A stretch of DNA of 64,000 bases, taken from the NCBI RefSeq assembly GCF_003352185.1, contig NZ_CP029608.1, positions 1,302,001 through 1,366,000 of the forward strand, written 5' to 3'. This DNA comes from Pseudomonas kribbensis. Lineage in GTDB: Bacteria; Pseudomonadota; Gammaproteobacteria; Pseudomonadales; Pseudomonadaceae. A program made the position numbers and the translations under genes. Numbering within the stretch: position 1 is the first letter of the stretch; each line of letters starts with the position of its first letter. This document shows, piece after piece, positions 55,203 through 62,469 of this stretch. The notes beneath the pieces are model-generated. The model was not told where the DNA came from and did no database searches. It saw only the letters and a list, made by a program, of their open reading frames with translations.

Positions 55203-56600
55203 TTACCCTTGAGCCCAAGCAGGAGCATCCTGCAGAGCCACTGGACGGAGGAAGCGCTCCAGCGCTGCGTACCCGACCGATGTGGTCTGTGGGGCAGTCG
55301 ACGAGGGCCATGGGCCGCCATGATTCTGTGCTGCACAGACGGCAACGCCTGTCGGGACGCCTTTGAACAGCACTCGACCGGAGACGCGTTCTGCAGTGCG
55401 TACTAGGGATCGATTCGCCGGGGTGTCGTCATTGGCTCCCCAGAGTGTGGTGGTCAGGGTTCCACCGATAGCTCCGAGCACATGCTCGACCTCTGCAAGA
55501 TTTGCAGCTTCGACGATTACAGCTGCTGGCCCAAACATCTCTTCACGAAGCTGTGAGCTTGCGATGAAGGACTGGGCATCTGTTCGGTAGAGTCTTGGTG
55601 CTGGGCCCGCGCCTGCGGTGCCGACCAATAGTGTCTGGGCGTGTTCTGCGACTACGGAGCTTGCGTGTTCAAAGCCCTGACGCATGGAGGGAGTGAGCAT
55701 CGCATGGGTCTGAAGAGGTTTGAGTGAGTCGCTCAACTGCAAGATAAATCGCTCGGTACTCTCACCCTTCAACACCACGATGACGCCTGGACTGGTGCAG
55801 AATTGTCCGCAGCCCATGGTCATCGATCCAGCCAAGGTGTTAGCGAGATTTTGGCTGTCAGCCTCCAGCGCCTCGGGCAAAGCTACCAATGGGTTGATTG
55901 ACCCCAGCTCGCCGAAGAACGGGATTGGAAACTGACGTTCATTCGCCAGACGCCACAACGCGGTGCCACCCTGGTATGAGCCGGTGAACGCCACGGCCTT
56001 GATCTCTGGGTGTTGAACAAGATAGCCACCGGCACCTCGTGAAGCGCCCTCAACTAGGGTAAGCACACCTTCCGGAAGTTTTTGAGCCAGAAGGACTTGA
56101 CGTGCCAGCTCATAAACCGCCGTGGAAAGACGGGGGTGTCCGGAGTGGGCTTTGACTACGACAGGGCAACCTGCTGCCAGTGCAGAGGCTGTATCTCCAC
56201 CCAGCACCGAAAAGGCAAAGGGGAAATTGCTGGCCGAGAACATCGCCACTGGGCCGATAGCTCGCAGCACGCGTGTCAGTTGAGGGCGACCGGCTGGAGG
56301 CGCACCTGCAATCGCTTCGTCAACGACGCGTTTGTGAGCTGCACCAGCTTCGAGATGCTCGGCAAAGCCTCGCAACTGAAATGCGGTACGGGCGATTTCG
56401 CCGGTCAAGCGAGCGGAGCCTAGATGAGTTTCTTCGTCGGCAATCACGACCAGATCGGCCTTGTGCGCTTCGAGGGTGTCAGCCAGGCTGCGCAGCAATG
56501 CTGCCCGGACAGAGATGCTGGATTCAGCCCAGAAAGATGATGCTTCCGCTGCCTTATGAACGGCAGCATCGATGGCGGCGTGGGCATTGACCTGAGTCAT
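55203..56600 (-). CDS. Alpha-ketoglutaric semialdehyde dehydrogenase (ALDH family)
   Basis: A 465-residue ALDH with Asn125 (SASNFPFAF), KAHSGHP (150-156, the pattern of KGSADH enzymes), Glu231 (FFGELGS) and catalytic Cys268 (GCGQFCTSPG). It oxidises 2,5-dioxopentanoate to 2-oxoglutarate, the end of non-phosphorylating pentose and aldarate pathways. This predicts that the substrate enters the TCA cycle as 2-oxoglutarate. Confidence 0.88.
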   Translation of the reverse strand: MTQVNAHAAIDAAVHKAAEASSFWAESSISVRAALLRSLADTLEAHKADLVVIADEETHLGSARLTGEIARTAFQLRGFAEHLEAGAAHKRVVDEAIAGAPPAGRPQLTRVLRAIGPVAMFSASNFPFAFSVLGGDTASALAAGCPVVVKAHSGHPRLSTAVYELARQVLLAQKLPEGVLTLVEGASRGAGGYLVQHPEIKAVAFTGSYQGGTALWRLANERQFPIPFFGELGSINPLVALPEALEADSQNLANTLAGSMTMGCGQFCTSPGVIVVLKGESTERFILQLSDSLKPLQTHAMLTPSMRQGFEHASSVVAEHAQTLLVGTAGAGPAPRLYRTDAQSFIASSQLREEMFGPAAVIVEAANLAEVEHVLGAIGGTLTTTLWGANDDTPANRSLVRTAERVSGRVLFKGVPTGVAVCAAQNHGGPWPSSTAPQTTSVGYAALERFLRPVALQDAPAWAQG

Positions 56601-56602
56601 GA

Positions 56603-57067
56603 TCAGACCTCCTTTGCTTTGGAGTGAGTCAGCGGCTCAAGGTGATAGCCACGGCCTGCATAATCGAAACTGACCAGTTCATTGATGGTCACGTTTTTGT
56701 CAGCCGGTGAGGCGTAGTACGCCCGGATCTCTTTGATCAACCCGCTTTCCTTGTCGAAGATGTACCACTCATCTCCACGCAGGGCTGTGCCCAGCTTGCC
56801 TTTCCAGTGAGTCCACTCAATCACGGCTTCATCACTGTCATGGCTGACCAAGATCTTCTCGATAGTCCACTGAGAGCCAAGGTTCTCGACGCACCACTGC
56901 CATTTGCGCGCGATAGTGTCGGCGGTGCGCCATGGGATGTCAGGCAAACCGTCTGGGAAGTAGTGCACAGCGTCTTCGGTAAAGCAGGACACCAGCTTGT
57001 CGTAGTCCGCCTCATTACAGGCGTCGAAATAGCGGCGAATAGTTAGGGCGTGCTTATGCTCTGCCAT
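56603..57067 (-). CDS. NTF2-like / SnoaL-type protein
   Basis: A 154-residue cone-fold protein, start 57067 (MAEHKHALTIRRYFDACNEAD...) with AGGA. Typical SnoaL landmarks: CFTEDAVHYFPDGL, helix with TIARKWQW, and strands EAVIEWTHWKG / GDEWYIFDKESGLIKEIRAYYA. Members are isomerases, dehydratases or small-molecule binders. Two bases before the ALDH gene. Function within the pathway is unknown; it could replace a missing dehydratase/isomerase. Confidence 0.8.
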   Translation of the reverse strand: MAEHKHALTIRRYFDACNEADYDKLVSCFTEDAVHYFPDGLPDIPWRTADTIARKWQWCVENLGSQWTIEKILVSHDSDEAVIEWTHWKGKLGTALRGDEWYIFDKESGLIKEIRAYYASPADKNVTINELVSFDYAGRGYHLEPLTHSKAKEV

Positions 57068-57071
57068 GGTC

Positions 57072-57875
57072 TCAGTCCTTCTTCGAGATGATCGATGGGA
57101 TATCTGGACGGCCCGATGCAACCCAGTCCTGGTAAGCCGCAACGGCTTCTGGGCTAGGTGGATAAACACCCCAGAGGGCTTCACCAGAGGCAATGCGCAT
57201 GGCGAGGTAATTCTCGATGTCGTCTTGTTCCAGGCACACATCGGCAAGCTCCTCGGCGAGGTATGCCGGGACGAGGGTCAGGCCATCCGCATCACCAACC
57301 ACTACATCACCTGGATAGACGGCAACACCGGCGCAACCAATCGGAACCTGCAGATCGGCAACGTGGTGATAAGAGATGCGGGTGGTGGCGGTGATCTCGC
57401 GGGCATAAGCGGGCAGCGTCATCGCAGCGATTTCGCTACCGTCACGCAGAGCACCGTCAGTCACGATGGCGCGAGCGCCACGGGCAAGCAGTCGAGTGAC
57501 CAGGATATTGCCCGCCGATGCTGCAGCTGGATCGTTGCGGCTATCGATGACCAGGACATCGCCGGCCTGGACTTGCTCAATGCCTTGCCACTGAAGGTTG
57601 TCGCCGTTCGGGCGGGTGGTCATCGTGCCGTAAGTGTCGATATCTTCACGCGCTGGAATGAAGCGCATGGTGAAGGCGCGCCCGGCGAAGGGTTTGGCCT
57701 GCGGGCACATGGCACGAAGACCAACAAAGGCAGGTTGACGGAAACCACGCTTGAACAGCTGGGTGGTCAACGAGCCACTCGAACACCGGGAAAGCTTTTC
57801 GAGCGTTGCATCGCTAACGGCTACGTGGCGGTTAGCGCCATTTTCATAATCTTCGGCGTATTGGTGAATTGCCAT
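57072..57875 (-). CDS. RraA/HMG-aldolase family protein
   Basis: A 267-residue protein, start 57875 (MAIHQYAEDYENG...) with GGAGAACAAG. The RraA/HMG-aldolase core is present: GDVLVIDSRND, ILVTRLLARGARAIVTDGALRD with the Arg/Asp pair, and VAVYPGDVVVGDADGLTLVP. Family members are divalent-metal pyruvate aldolases or oxaloacetate decarboxylases. First gene of the nine-gene operon. It may cleave or decarboxylate the keto-deoxy sugar acid made by the dehydratase. Confidence 0.85.
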   Translation of the reverse strand: MAIHQYAEDYENGANRHVAVSDATLEKLSRCSSGSLTTQLFKRGFRQPAFVGLRAMCPQAKPFAGRAFTMRFIPAREDIDTYGTMTTRPNGDNLQWQGIEQVQAGDVLVIDSRNDPAAASAGNILVTRLLARGARAIVTDGALRDGSEIAAMTLPAYAREITATTRISYHHVADLQVPIGCAGVAVYPGDVVVGDADGLTLVPAYLAEELADVCLEQDDIENYLAMRIASGEALWGVYPPSPEAVAAYQDWVASGRPDIPSIISKKD

Positions 57876-58086
57876 TCTTGTTCTCCGTGCTGAATGCGTT
57901 GGCCGTAGTGAAGGCCACTGGACGGCGATCCTAGGGGCAACGAATGCACGCGGAAATCGACATTGCTCAGGCGGAAGCCTCCGAGTCTCACATGGCGAGA
58001 ATTTGAGAGTTGGCACCGAAAACGCGAAGCGCCTGGTGCTACTGATCTCGTTAGGCTGAGCGGACTTTTGAAGGAGAGCCTTCCAG
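57876..58086. promoter_or_regulatory. Divergent promoter region of the sugar-acid operon
   Basis: 211 bases between the RraA-like gene (minus) and the hydrolase (plus). Contains an imperfect repeat around GCGGAAGCCTCCGAG (57970-57984) that is a possible IclR-type site. No gene. Confidence 0.4.
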
Positions 58087-59031
58087 ATGTCCAACTACAA
58101 CCTCGACCCCGCCTTGGCCGCCTATGTGGCAGAAAGCGCGATGTTTGCTTGCACTGAACAGGACATGTCGGCCCGACGCCATGCCTTCGCCGAGGCTTGC
58201 GCCTACTTCACCCGTGAGCGGCCTGCTGGATTGAAAATTGAAGACGGGGAAGTGAATGGCATTGCTATTCGGATCTATTCACCGGCAAGGCCAGCACCCG
58301 AGAAAGGATGGCCAACCGTTCTTTACTTTCATGGTGGCGGATGGAGCATGGGCAGCCATACCACGCATGACTGGTTCGCTTTCGGGATATGTCGTCGAGT
58401 TAATGTAGCGGTGGTCGCGTTGAACTATCGCCTTGCGCCGGAGCATCCATTTCCGGCACCGCTTGAGGATGGGCTTGAGGTTTGGAAGGCTTTGAGAAGA
58501 GGCGACTTTCCTCAGCTCAACCGTGAGTGCCTGGCCGTGGCAGGAGACAGTGCAGGAGGTTCACTGGCAGCGGGGTTGTGCCTAGCTCTCAGAGACGCCC
58601 AGCAGCCCCAACCCGATCGTCAGGTATTGGCTTACCCCGTGCTGAGTGCGAAAACCCACTTCGCTTCGATGCGTCTTTATGCAGACGCTCCCATGCTGAC
58701 GACAGCAGGTCTTCTGGCTTCACTGGAGGGTTTTCTTCCAACTGAATCGCTCAAGAATGATCCTCGTGCGATGCCACTGGAAGCGGACGACTTGAGCGGC
58801 CTGGCACCCGCGTTCATTGGGGTCGCGGAATACGATCCGTTGTTTGATCATGGGGCGATGTATGCACAGCGGCTGAAAGCAGCCGGCAACCCAGTCAGCC
58901 TTTATGTGGGTGAGGGACTGGTTCATGCAAGCCTCCGAGCCTTAGGGGTATCTCAAGTAGAGGGCTTCTATAATGCAATGTCAGATTCTCTGCAGGACAT
59001 GGTGTGGCGATATTCCCAGTACCATCCCTAG
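58087..59031 (+). CDS. HSL-family alpha/beta hydrolase
   Basis: A 314-residue esterase/lipase of the hormone-sensitive-lipase family. Oxyanion-hole HGGGW at 82-86, nucleophile Ser155 (GDSAGG), catalytic Asp250 and His280. Cytoplasmic, no signal peptide. Divergent from the sugar-acid operon; might remove acyl groups from the sugar or hydrolyse a lactone. Confidence 0.9.
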   Translation: MSNYNLDPALAAYVAESAMFACTEQDMSARRHAFAEACAYFTRERPAGLKIEDGEVNGIAIRIYSPARPAPEKGWPTVLYFHGGGWSMGSHTTHDWFAFGICRRVNVAVVALNYRLAPEHPFPAPLEDGLEVWKALRRGDFPQLNRECLAVAGDSAGGSLAAGLCLALRDAQQPQPDRQVLAYPVLSAKTHFASMRLYADAPMLTTAGLLASLEGFLPTESLKNDPRAMPLEADDLSGLAPAFIGVAEYDPLFDHGAMYAQRLKAAGNPVSLYVGEGLVHASLRALGVSQVEGFYNAMSDSLQDMVWRYSQYHP

Positions 59032-59390
59032 AGTATCCGAGATTATTTCGGCAGCCTTTCAAATGCGCCTCTCATGCGCAAGCCATCTACTCCAAGCGAG
59101 GCTCCGGATACAGCAAGCATATGGATGGGGGGTGGCTTGGATGAATACCCGGTAGGGAGTGATGTCGGATCGACGTTGGCAAGCGTAGCGCGCAGCGTGC
59201 AGGATGGAAGTCGAAGGGCTGAGACGCTGGCATTGGCTAGGGTCGGTTTACGACAGACTTCCATAAGGGCACGCACAACATCGCTGCAGTGGAGTGCAGA
59301 ACCTACTAGGTTGAGTGGAGAACATACGATGGGAATGACGGACGATCACGGCACTGTGTCTTGCGACGTTCAAATGCCCCTTGCGAACTG
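59032..59390. other. Intergenic, no supported gene
   Basis: Overlapping ORFs exist on both strands (59043-59276 minus, 59074-59418 plus) but neither has a ribosome site or recognised product. I see no repeats or hairpins of note. Confidence 0.5.
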
Positions 59391-59630
59391 TTATCGCACA
59401 AATTGCTTGAGGCGATGACGAGTCGCTATCACTTGCTCTCGTATCTCGTCGGGGTCAATCGACATACCGCCGTCCTGTGTCACGCGTAGAGATTTCAGAT
59501 TGTTGAGTGCCGCTATGAATGCGCGATCTCTGGCTTGCTCGCGGTCTGATCTTTTGTTCCGCAAACGAGCATAAGCAATCGACCTAGCCACTTCAGGCCA
59601 TGCTCCTATTCTCGTGTTCCATGGCAGCAT
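59391..59630 (-). CDS. Possible small hypothetical protein, 79 aa
   Basis: MLPWNTRIGAWPEVARSIAYARLRNKRS... Charged and helical, with a regular helical C-terminus (DPDEIREQVIATRHRLKQF). Ribosome site weak. Plausible accessory protein. Confidence 0.4.
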   Translation of the reverse strand: MLPWNTRIGAWPEVARSIAYARLRNKRSDREQARDRAFIAALNNLKSLRVTQDGGMSIDPDEIREQVIATRHRLKQFVR

Positions 59631-59675
59631 TTAGTAAGGTATGCATCTCTGATCTCACACTGGCAGGAGGCCGAG

Positions 59676-59864
59676 ATGAGGTTGCAGAGCGATATTGATG
59701 CGCTAGCAGCGATCGAAGAGGACGCGAAAGCAATGCTAAAACGGGTAGGGCTGCCCGACGACGAACAGAAACTTGAGGTCGTCGTTTTCCTTCGACAAAT
59801 AATCGACTTGGCGACCTACATGGAGTCGGCTGATCGATTCATGGAGACGTCAATTATCGCTTGA
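59676..59864 (+). CDS. Small acidic hypothetical protein, 62 aa
   Basis: Starts at ATG 59676 with a strong GGAGG five bases upstream. Helical: MRLQSDIDALAAIEEDAKAML... and LEVVVFLRQIIDLATYMESAD. No family recognised; the ribosome site makes translation likely. Confidence 0.6.
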   Translation: MRLQSDIDALAAIEEDAKAMLKRVGLPDDEQKLEVVVFLRQIIDLATYMESADRFMETSIIA

Positions 59865-59879
59865 GTGGCTCTGTTTGAA

Positions 59880-60059
59880 TCAGAAATGGTTCGTCTCGTG
59901 TGTCTGGTTCTGTAGATGCGATGAAAGGACGTCTCTCAGGTCGAACAGTGCCTCGCGCAGTCCCCGATCTTCACGAGCATCGCCAGTATCTGGATCGAAT
60001 GTTTGTGCATGCCGAAGCAAAGCTTCGGCGTCGTTTGTGTTGAGATCAAAGGTGATCAT
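59880..60059 (-). CDS. Small protein, 59 aa, paralogue of the gene at 10807
   Basis: Start 60059 (MITFDLNTNDAEALLRHAQTF...) after GAGGATCGAC. It matches the 59-residue protein at 10807-10986 along its length (MI.FDLN.ND.EAL.RH...F.P..GD.RE). Here it follows the DUF2384 gene by 24 bases, so the two are probably co-transcribed. Function unknown. Confidence 0.7.
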   Translation of the reverse strand: MITFDLNTNDAEALLRHAQTFDPDTGDAREDRGLREALFDLRDVLSSHLQNQTHETNHF

Positions 60060-60083
60060 GTCGATCCTCAACGAAGGGGAGCA

Positions 60084-60305
60084 CTAACAGGCGAACCCAT
60101 GACCAAGCCTATCGAGCTCTGCTTTCACGGCTTCATATCCCACTCGACTGTGAGCCATTTGCAACCGCGAGCAATCACCGGCTTCTACTGTCGGCTGGCT
60201 TAGCCAGTGGTCGGCTTTCGCTTTGTTGCCAAACACCAACTCGGCTTGGCGTTGGATCAGTTCAACAGCCATTGATTCTTGACCGTGGTTTTGCTTTGAG
60301 TCCAT
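60084..60305 (-). CDS. DUF2384 (MbcA/ParS/Xre C-terminal) antitoxin-like protein
   Basis: A 73-residue protein, start 60305 (MDSKQNHGQES...) with GAGGGG. It consists almost only of the DUF2384 toxin-binding domain: ELVFGNKAKADHWLSQPTV..., then LQMAHSRVGYEAVKAELDRLGHG. In RES-Xre and MbcTA modules this domain binds the toxin. No RES/MbcT toxin and no N-terminal DNA-binding domain are encoded next to it, so it is an orphan. A decayed second copy lies 270 bases upstream. Confidence 0.75.
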   Translation of the reverse strand: MDSKQNHGQESMAVELIQRQAELVFGNKAKADHWLSQPTVEAGDCSRLQMAHSRVGYEAVKAELDRLGHGFAC

Positions 60306-60417
60306 GAAAGGCCCCTCAATCAAAGTATCCGCTTCAGGCTTGGAAAACCCCAGACACCAGACCGGGAGCCTTCGTCATTCTTTAAAAGGCATTGAGGGGG
60401 TTCTGTGCAATCGATCA

Positions 60418-60475
60418 GCGCATTTTAATGCGCCAACTCCCCGCATTTTCCAGGTTTTAGCGCATTTTAATGCGC
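60418..60475. repeat. Two identical 16-bp palindromic elements 42 bp apart
   Basis: GCGCATTTTAATGCGC at 60418-60433 and 60460-60475. Each has 7-bp inverted arms around TT; spacing is four helical turns, so both lie on one DNA face. They lie 112 bases upstream of the DUF2384 gene and look like a repressor operator pair. Confidence 0.75.
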
Positions 60476-60574
60476 TGATGACCGGTTTGATTATGATCAA
60501 AGAGCGCCCTCCAAACGTTCGTTGATGAGCCTGGCAAGCCACCCGCCGCCTGAAATCTGAGAATTCCTTGAATC

Positions 60575-60680
60575 CGTGAGAGAGCTAGCGTCTTGGGCTA
60601 CCTTGGCCTTCGCTTTGTTGCCATATGCACATTGGGCTTGGCTTGAGGGTCAGCTCAACGTGATTCTCTTTATGGACTCT
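60575..60680 (-). pseudogene. Decayed duplicate of the DUF2384 gene
   Basis: The minus strand carries VEL, then after a frameshift QAQCAYGNKAKAKVAQD, corresponding to VELIQRQAELVFGNKAKADHWLSQ of the intact gene at 60084. The plus-strand block CTTCGCTTTGTTGCCA is shared exactly. The C-terminal half is missing. Confidence 0.65.
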
Positions 60681-60707
60681 CGGAATATGTCTCGCTGTGC
60701 GCTCGTT

Positions 60708-61226
60708 TCAATTGGAGGTCGAGGCTGATGCAGGGGCCTTGGCACAATATTCGCGAAACGCCTTGATGCCGCGCGTGATGATCAGCATTGGCTTAATCAT
60801 GTAGCGATAGCTGACGAACAAATTGAGCGCGATCCAGCCCAACTGATAGGACGAGCCATGAAAGCTCCGATGGTTGGCGCTGTTCTCCCAGAAACCATAG
60901 GCAACGAAGATCGTGAAGATGGCGACCATCAGAGGCAGGATGCTGAGCCTTCCCAGGGAGACAGCAATGAACGGGACATTGACAACCGATCGGATAGGCT
61001 CGTTGTCGAGCTGGATGGCCCAAATTCTGTTGACGTTGTCTTTGCCTGGTTGATACGTCGCTCTGATCCGCTCGCCAGCTTTTACATGTGCGTCTAGAAC
61101 GTCAGGGATTTCTAGCCTTTCGTGTTTTTTGCCGTCAACTTTCCAGTAGTGATAGCTGATCATGTCGCCGCCGAAGCCTCGCGATTTTTCGTCGAGTCGC
61201 CCGTCTACGATCTGCATTTCCTTCAT
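60708..61226 (-). CDS. Membrane protein, 172 aa, with N-terminal soluble domain
   Basis: Start 61226 after AGGACAGGGA. The first about 80 residues are soluble (SYHYWKVDGKKHERLEIPDVLDAHVKAGERIRATYQPGK), resembling a DUF3592-type extracytoplasmic or OB-like domain; two hydrophobic helices follow (about 90-112 and 128-150). Family not certain. Divergent from an XRE regulator. Confidence 0.6.
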   Translation of the reverse strand: MKEMQIVDGRLDEKSRGFGGDMISYHYWKVDGKKHERLEIPDVLDAHVKAGERIRATYQPGKDNVNRIWAIQLDNEPIRSVVNVPFIAVSLGRLSILPLMVAIFTIFVAYGFWENSANHRSFHGSSYQLGWIALNLFVSYRYMIKPMLIITRGIKAFREYCAKAPASASTSN

Positions 61227-61278
61227 TTTGATCCCTGTCCTTGCGTTTGGAATGATGGCAAAAGGATATTTATGCCGA

Positions 61279-61299
61279 ATACTAAGGAATACTTAGTAT
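61279..61299. promoter_or_regulatory. Operator-like inverted repeat upstream of XRE gene
   Basis: ATACTAAG and CTTAGTAT, perfect 8-bp arms with a 5-base spacer, between the divergent membrane protein and XRE genes. Typical size for an XRE dimer site. Confidence 0.6.
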
Positions 61300-61347
61300 C
61301 TCCTCAAGCCGAATCTAAGAATCTCCTAGCCTTTCGGCGATGAGAAA

Positions 61348-61656
61348 ATGGGCACGTTTGGCAAGCGGTTGAAAGAGGCGCGCAAGATAAGAGGTTTTTC
61401 ACAGGAGCGTTTGGGGATTGAGGCGGGCATTGAGCCAGCCACAGCTTCTGCGCGGATGTCTCAGTACGAGAAGGGCGTTCACCAGCCTGGTGAGAGCATC
61501 GTGAAGCAGATTGCTGCTGTCCTGAATTTGCCGGTGCCGTATTTCTACTGTGAGGACGATGAGACGGCGCATTTGCTCCAGTGCTTTCACTGTCTGAAAA
61601 AAGACGCTAAAAACCAGGTGATAGATTTGGCAGAAAAGCTTGCATTCAGTGTTTAA
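61348..61656 (+). CDS. XRE-family transcriptional regulator, 102 aa
   Basis: HTH_3 domain at residues 5-65 (RLKEARKIRGFSQERLGIEAGIEPATASARMSQYEKGVHQPGESIVKQIAAVLNLPVPYFY) followed by a short helical tail. The inserted ATASAR before the recognition helix end is typical of phage/island regulators. Likely autoregulated through the repeat at 61279. Confidence 0.85.
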   Translation: MGTFGKRLKEARKIRGFSQERLGIEAGIEPATASARMSQYEKGVHQPGESIVKQIAAVLNLPVPYFYCEDDETAHLLQCFHCLKKDAKNQVIDLAEKLAFSV

Positions 61657-62079
61657 AGCGCGTGTAACCAATGCCTTCGGGTGGTTAATTGTTGCGATCT
61701 GATACTCTATTCGTCACCTGATCTATTATTCGGTTAAATCCGTAATCGATTCGTATAAACTCAGCTTTGACAAGCGAATAGCAAGTCTCGCTATGAAAGA
61801 GTTTAATGGATGCTTGATAACCCAAGGCTATGTAAAGCTGCTAAAGTTAAGCCGCTGTTTTTTCTTTGTTGCAAATGCCCATATTGGTCGATGCTTAATA
61901 AGATTTAATCCGTTACTCTCGATGCTCATAAAAAATTTATACTGCGCTATAATGAAGGGTGCATAAAGATTTTTTCACAGTAGAACATATGAAATTAATT
62001 GCTGTTTTGTTGCGGCTTAATCTATTTGTGGGTGTCTAATGTTGTGAAAAAAGTCTGAAATGTTATTTTTAGAAAACGC
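61657..62079. other. AT-rich intergenic region flanking the recombinase module
   Basis: About 420 bases with strong AT bias and no gene. Lies at the 3' end of the recombinase operon, where an attachment site of a Tn554/GInt-like element could be; I could not identify a repeat within the window that would define it. Confidence 0.5.
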
Positions 62080-62469
62080 CTAACGTTTTCTAAAGTGAAC
62101 AATTTTTGGATCGTGGAGGCTTGCTAGTTCAGCCTCTAAGTCATATATTTTTCTTTCCAGCATTATTTCTCTACCTAATGATGCTTCGAGTAGTTTTCGA
62201 TATTTCGAAGCTTCTGCTTTATAGTCTAATTTGCTCGTCAAGGGCTTTGTTTTTCTTGATGAAAGCGTTTGTACCGCTCTTGCTTCATTGATCGCTGCAA
62301 TCAAGTTGACGAAGGACGTCCTACCACTTTTGATAGAGCCTTTTTGGCGTCCGGCCTCGAGAGCAACACTATCATTGTTTATAACTGTGCCCTTTTCTAC
62401 AACCAGAGGGCTGTTCGCGAGCAATCTAGTTATGGCAAGGTAATAGTGTTTGTGTTTTTCTTCATTCAT
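62080..62469 (-). CDS. Small coiled-coil partner of tyrosine recombinase (TnpC/GinD-like)
   Basis: A 129-residue protein with an N-terminal region (LAITRLLANSPLVVEKGTVINNDSVALEAGRQKGSIKSG) and a C-terminal coiled coil (YRKLLEASLGREIMLERKIYDLEAELASL). It overlaps the recombinase gene by four bases. This layout, a small coiled-coil gene after a recombinase, is that of tnpC in Tn554 and ginD in GInt islands. Required for directionality or stability in those elements; here inferred. Confidence 0.7.
   Translation of the reverse strand: MNEEKHKHYYLAITRLLANSPLVVEKGTVINNDSVALEAGRQKGSIKSGRTSFVNLIAAINEARAVQTLSSRKTKPLTSKLDYKAEASKYRKLLEASLGREIMLERKIYDLEAELASLHDPKIVHFRKR

Noticed and set aside
59043..59418. 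Overlapping ORFs of 77 and 114 codons on opposite strands
   Set aside because: Neither has a ribosome site, recognised domain or operon partner; each looks like an antisense shadow of non-coding DNA.
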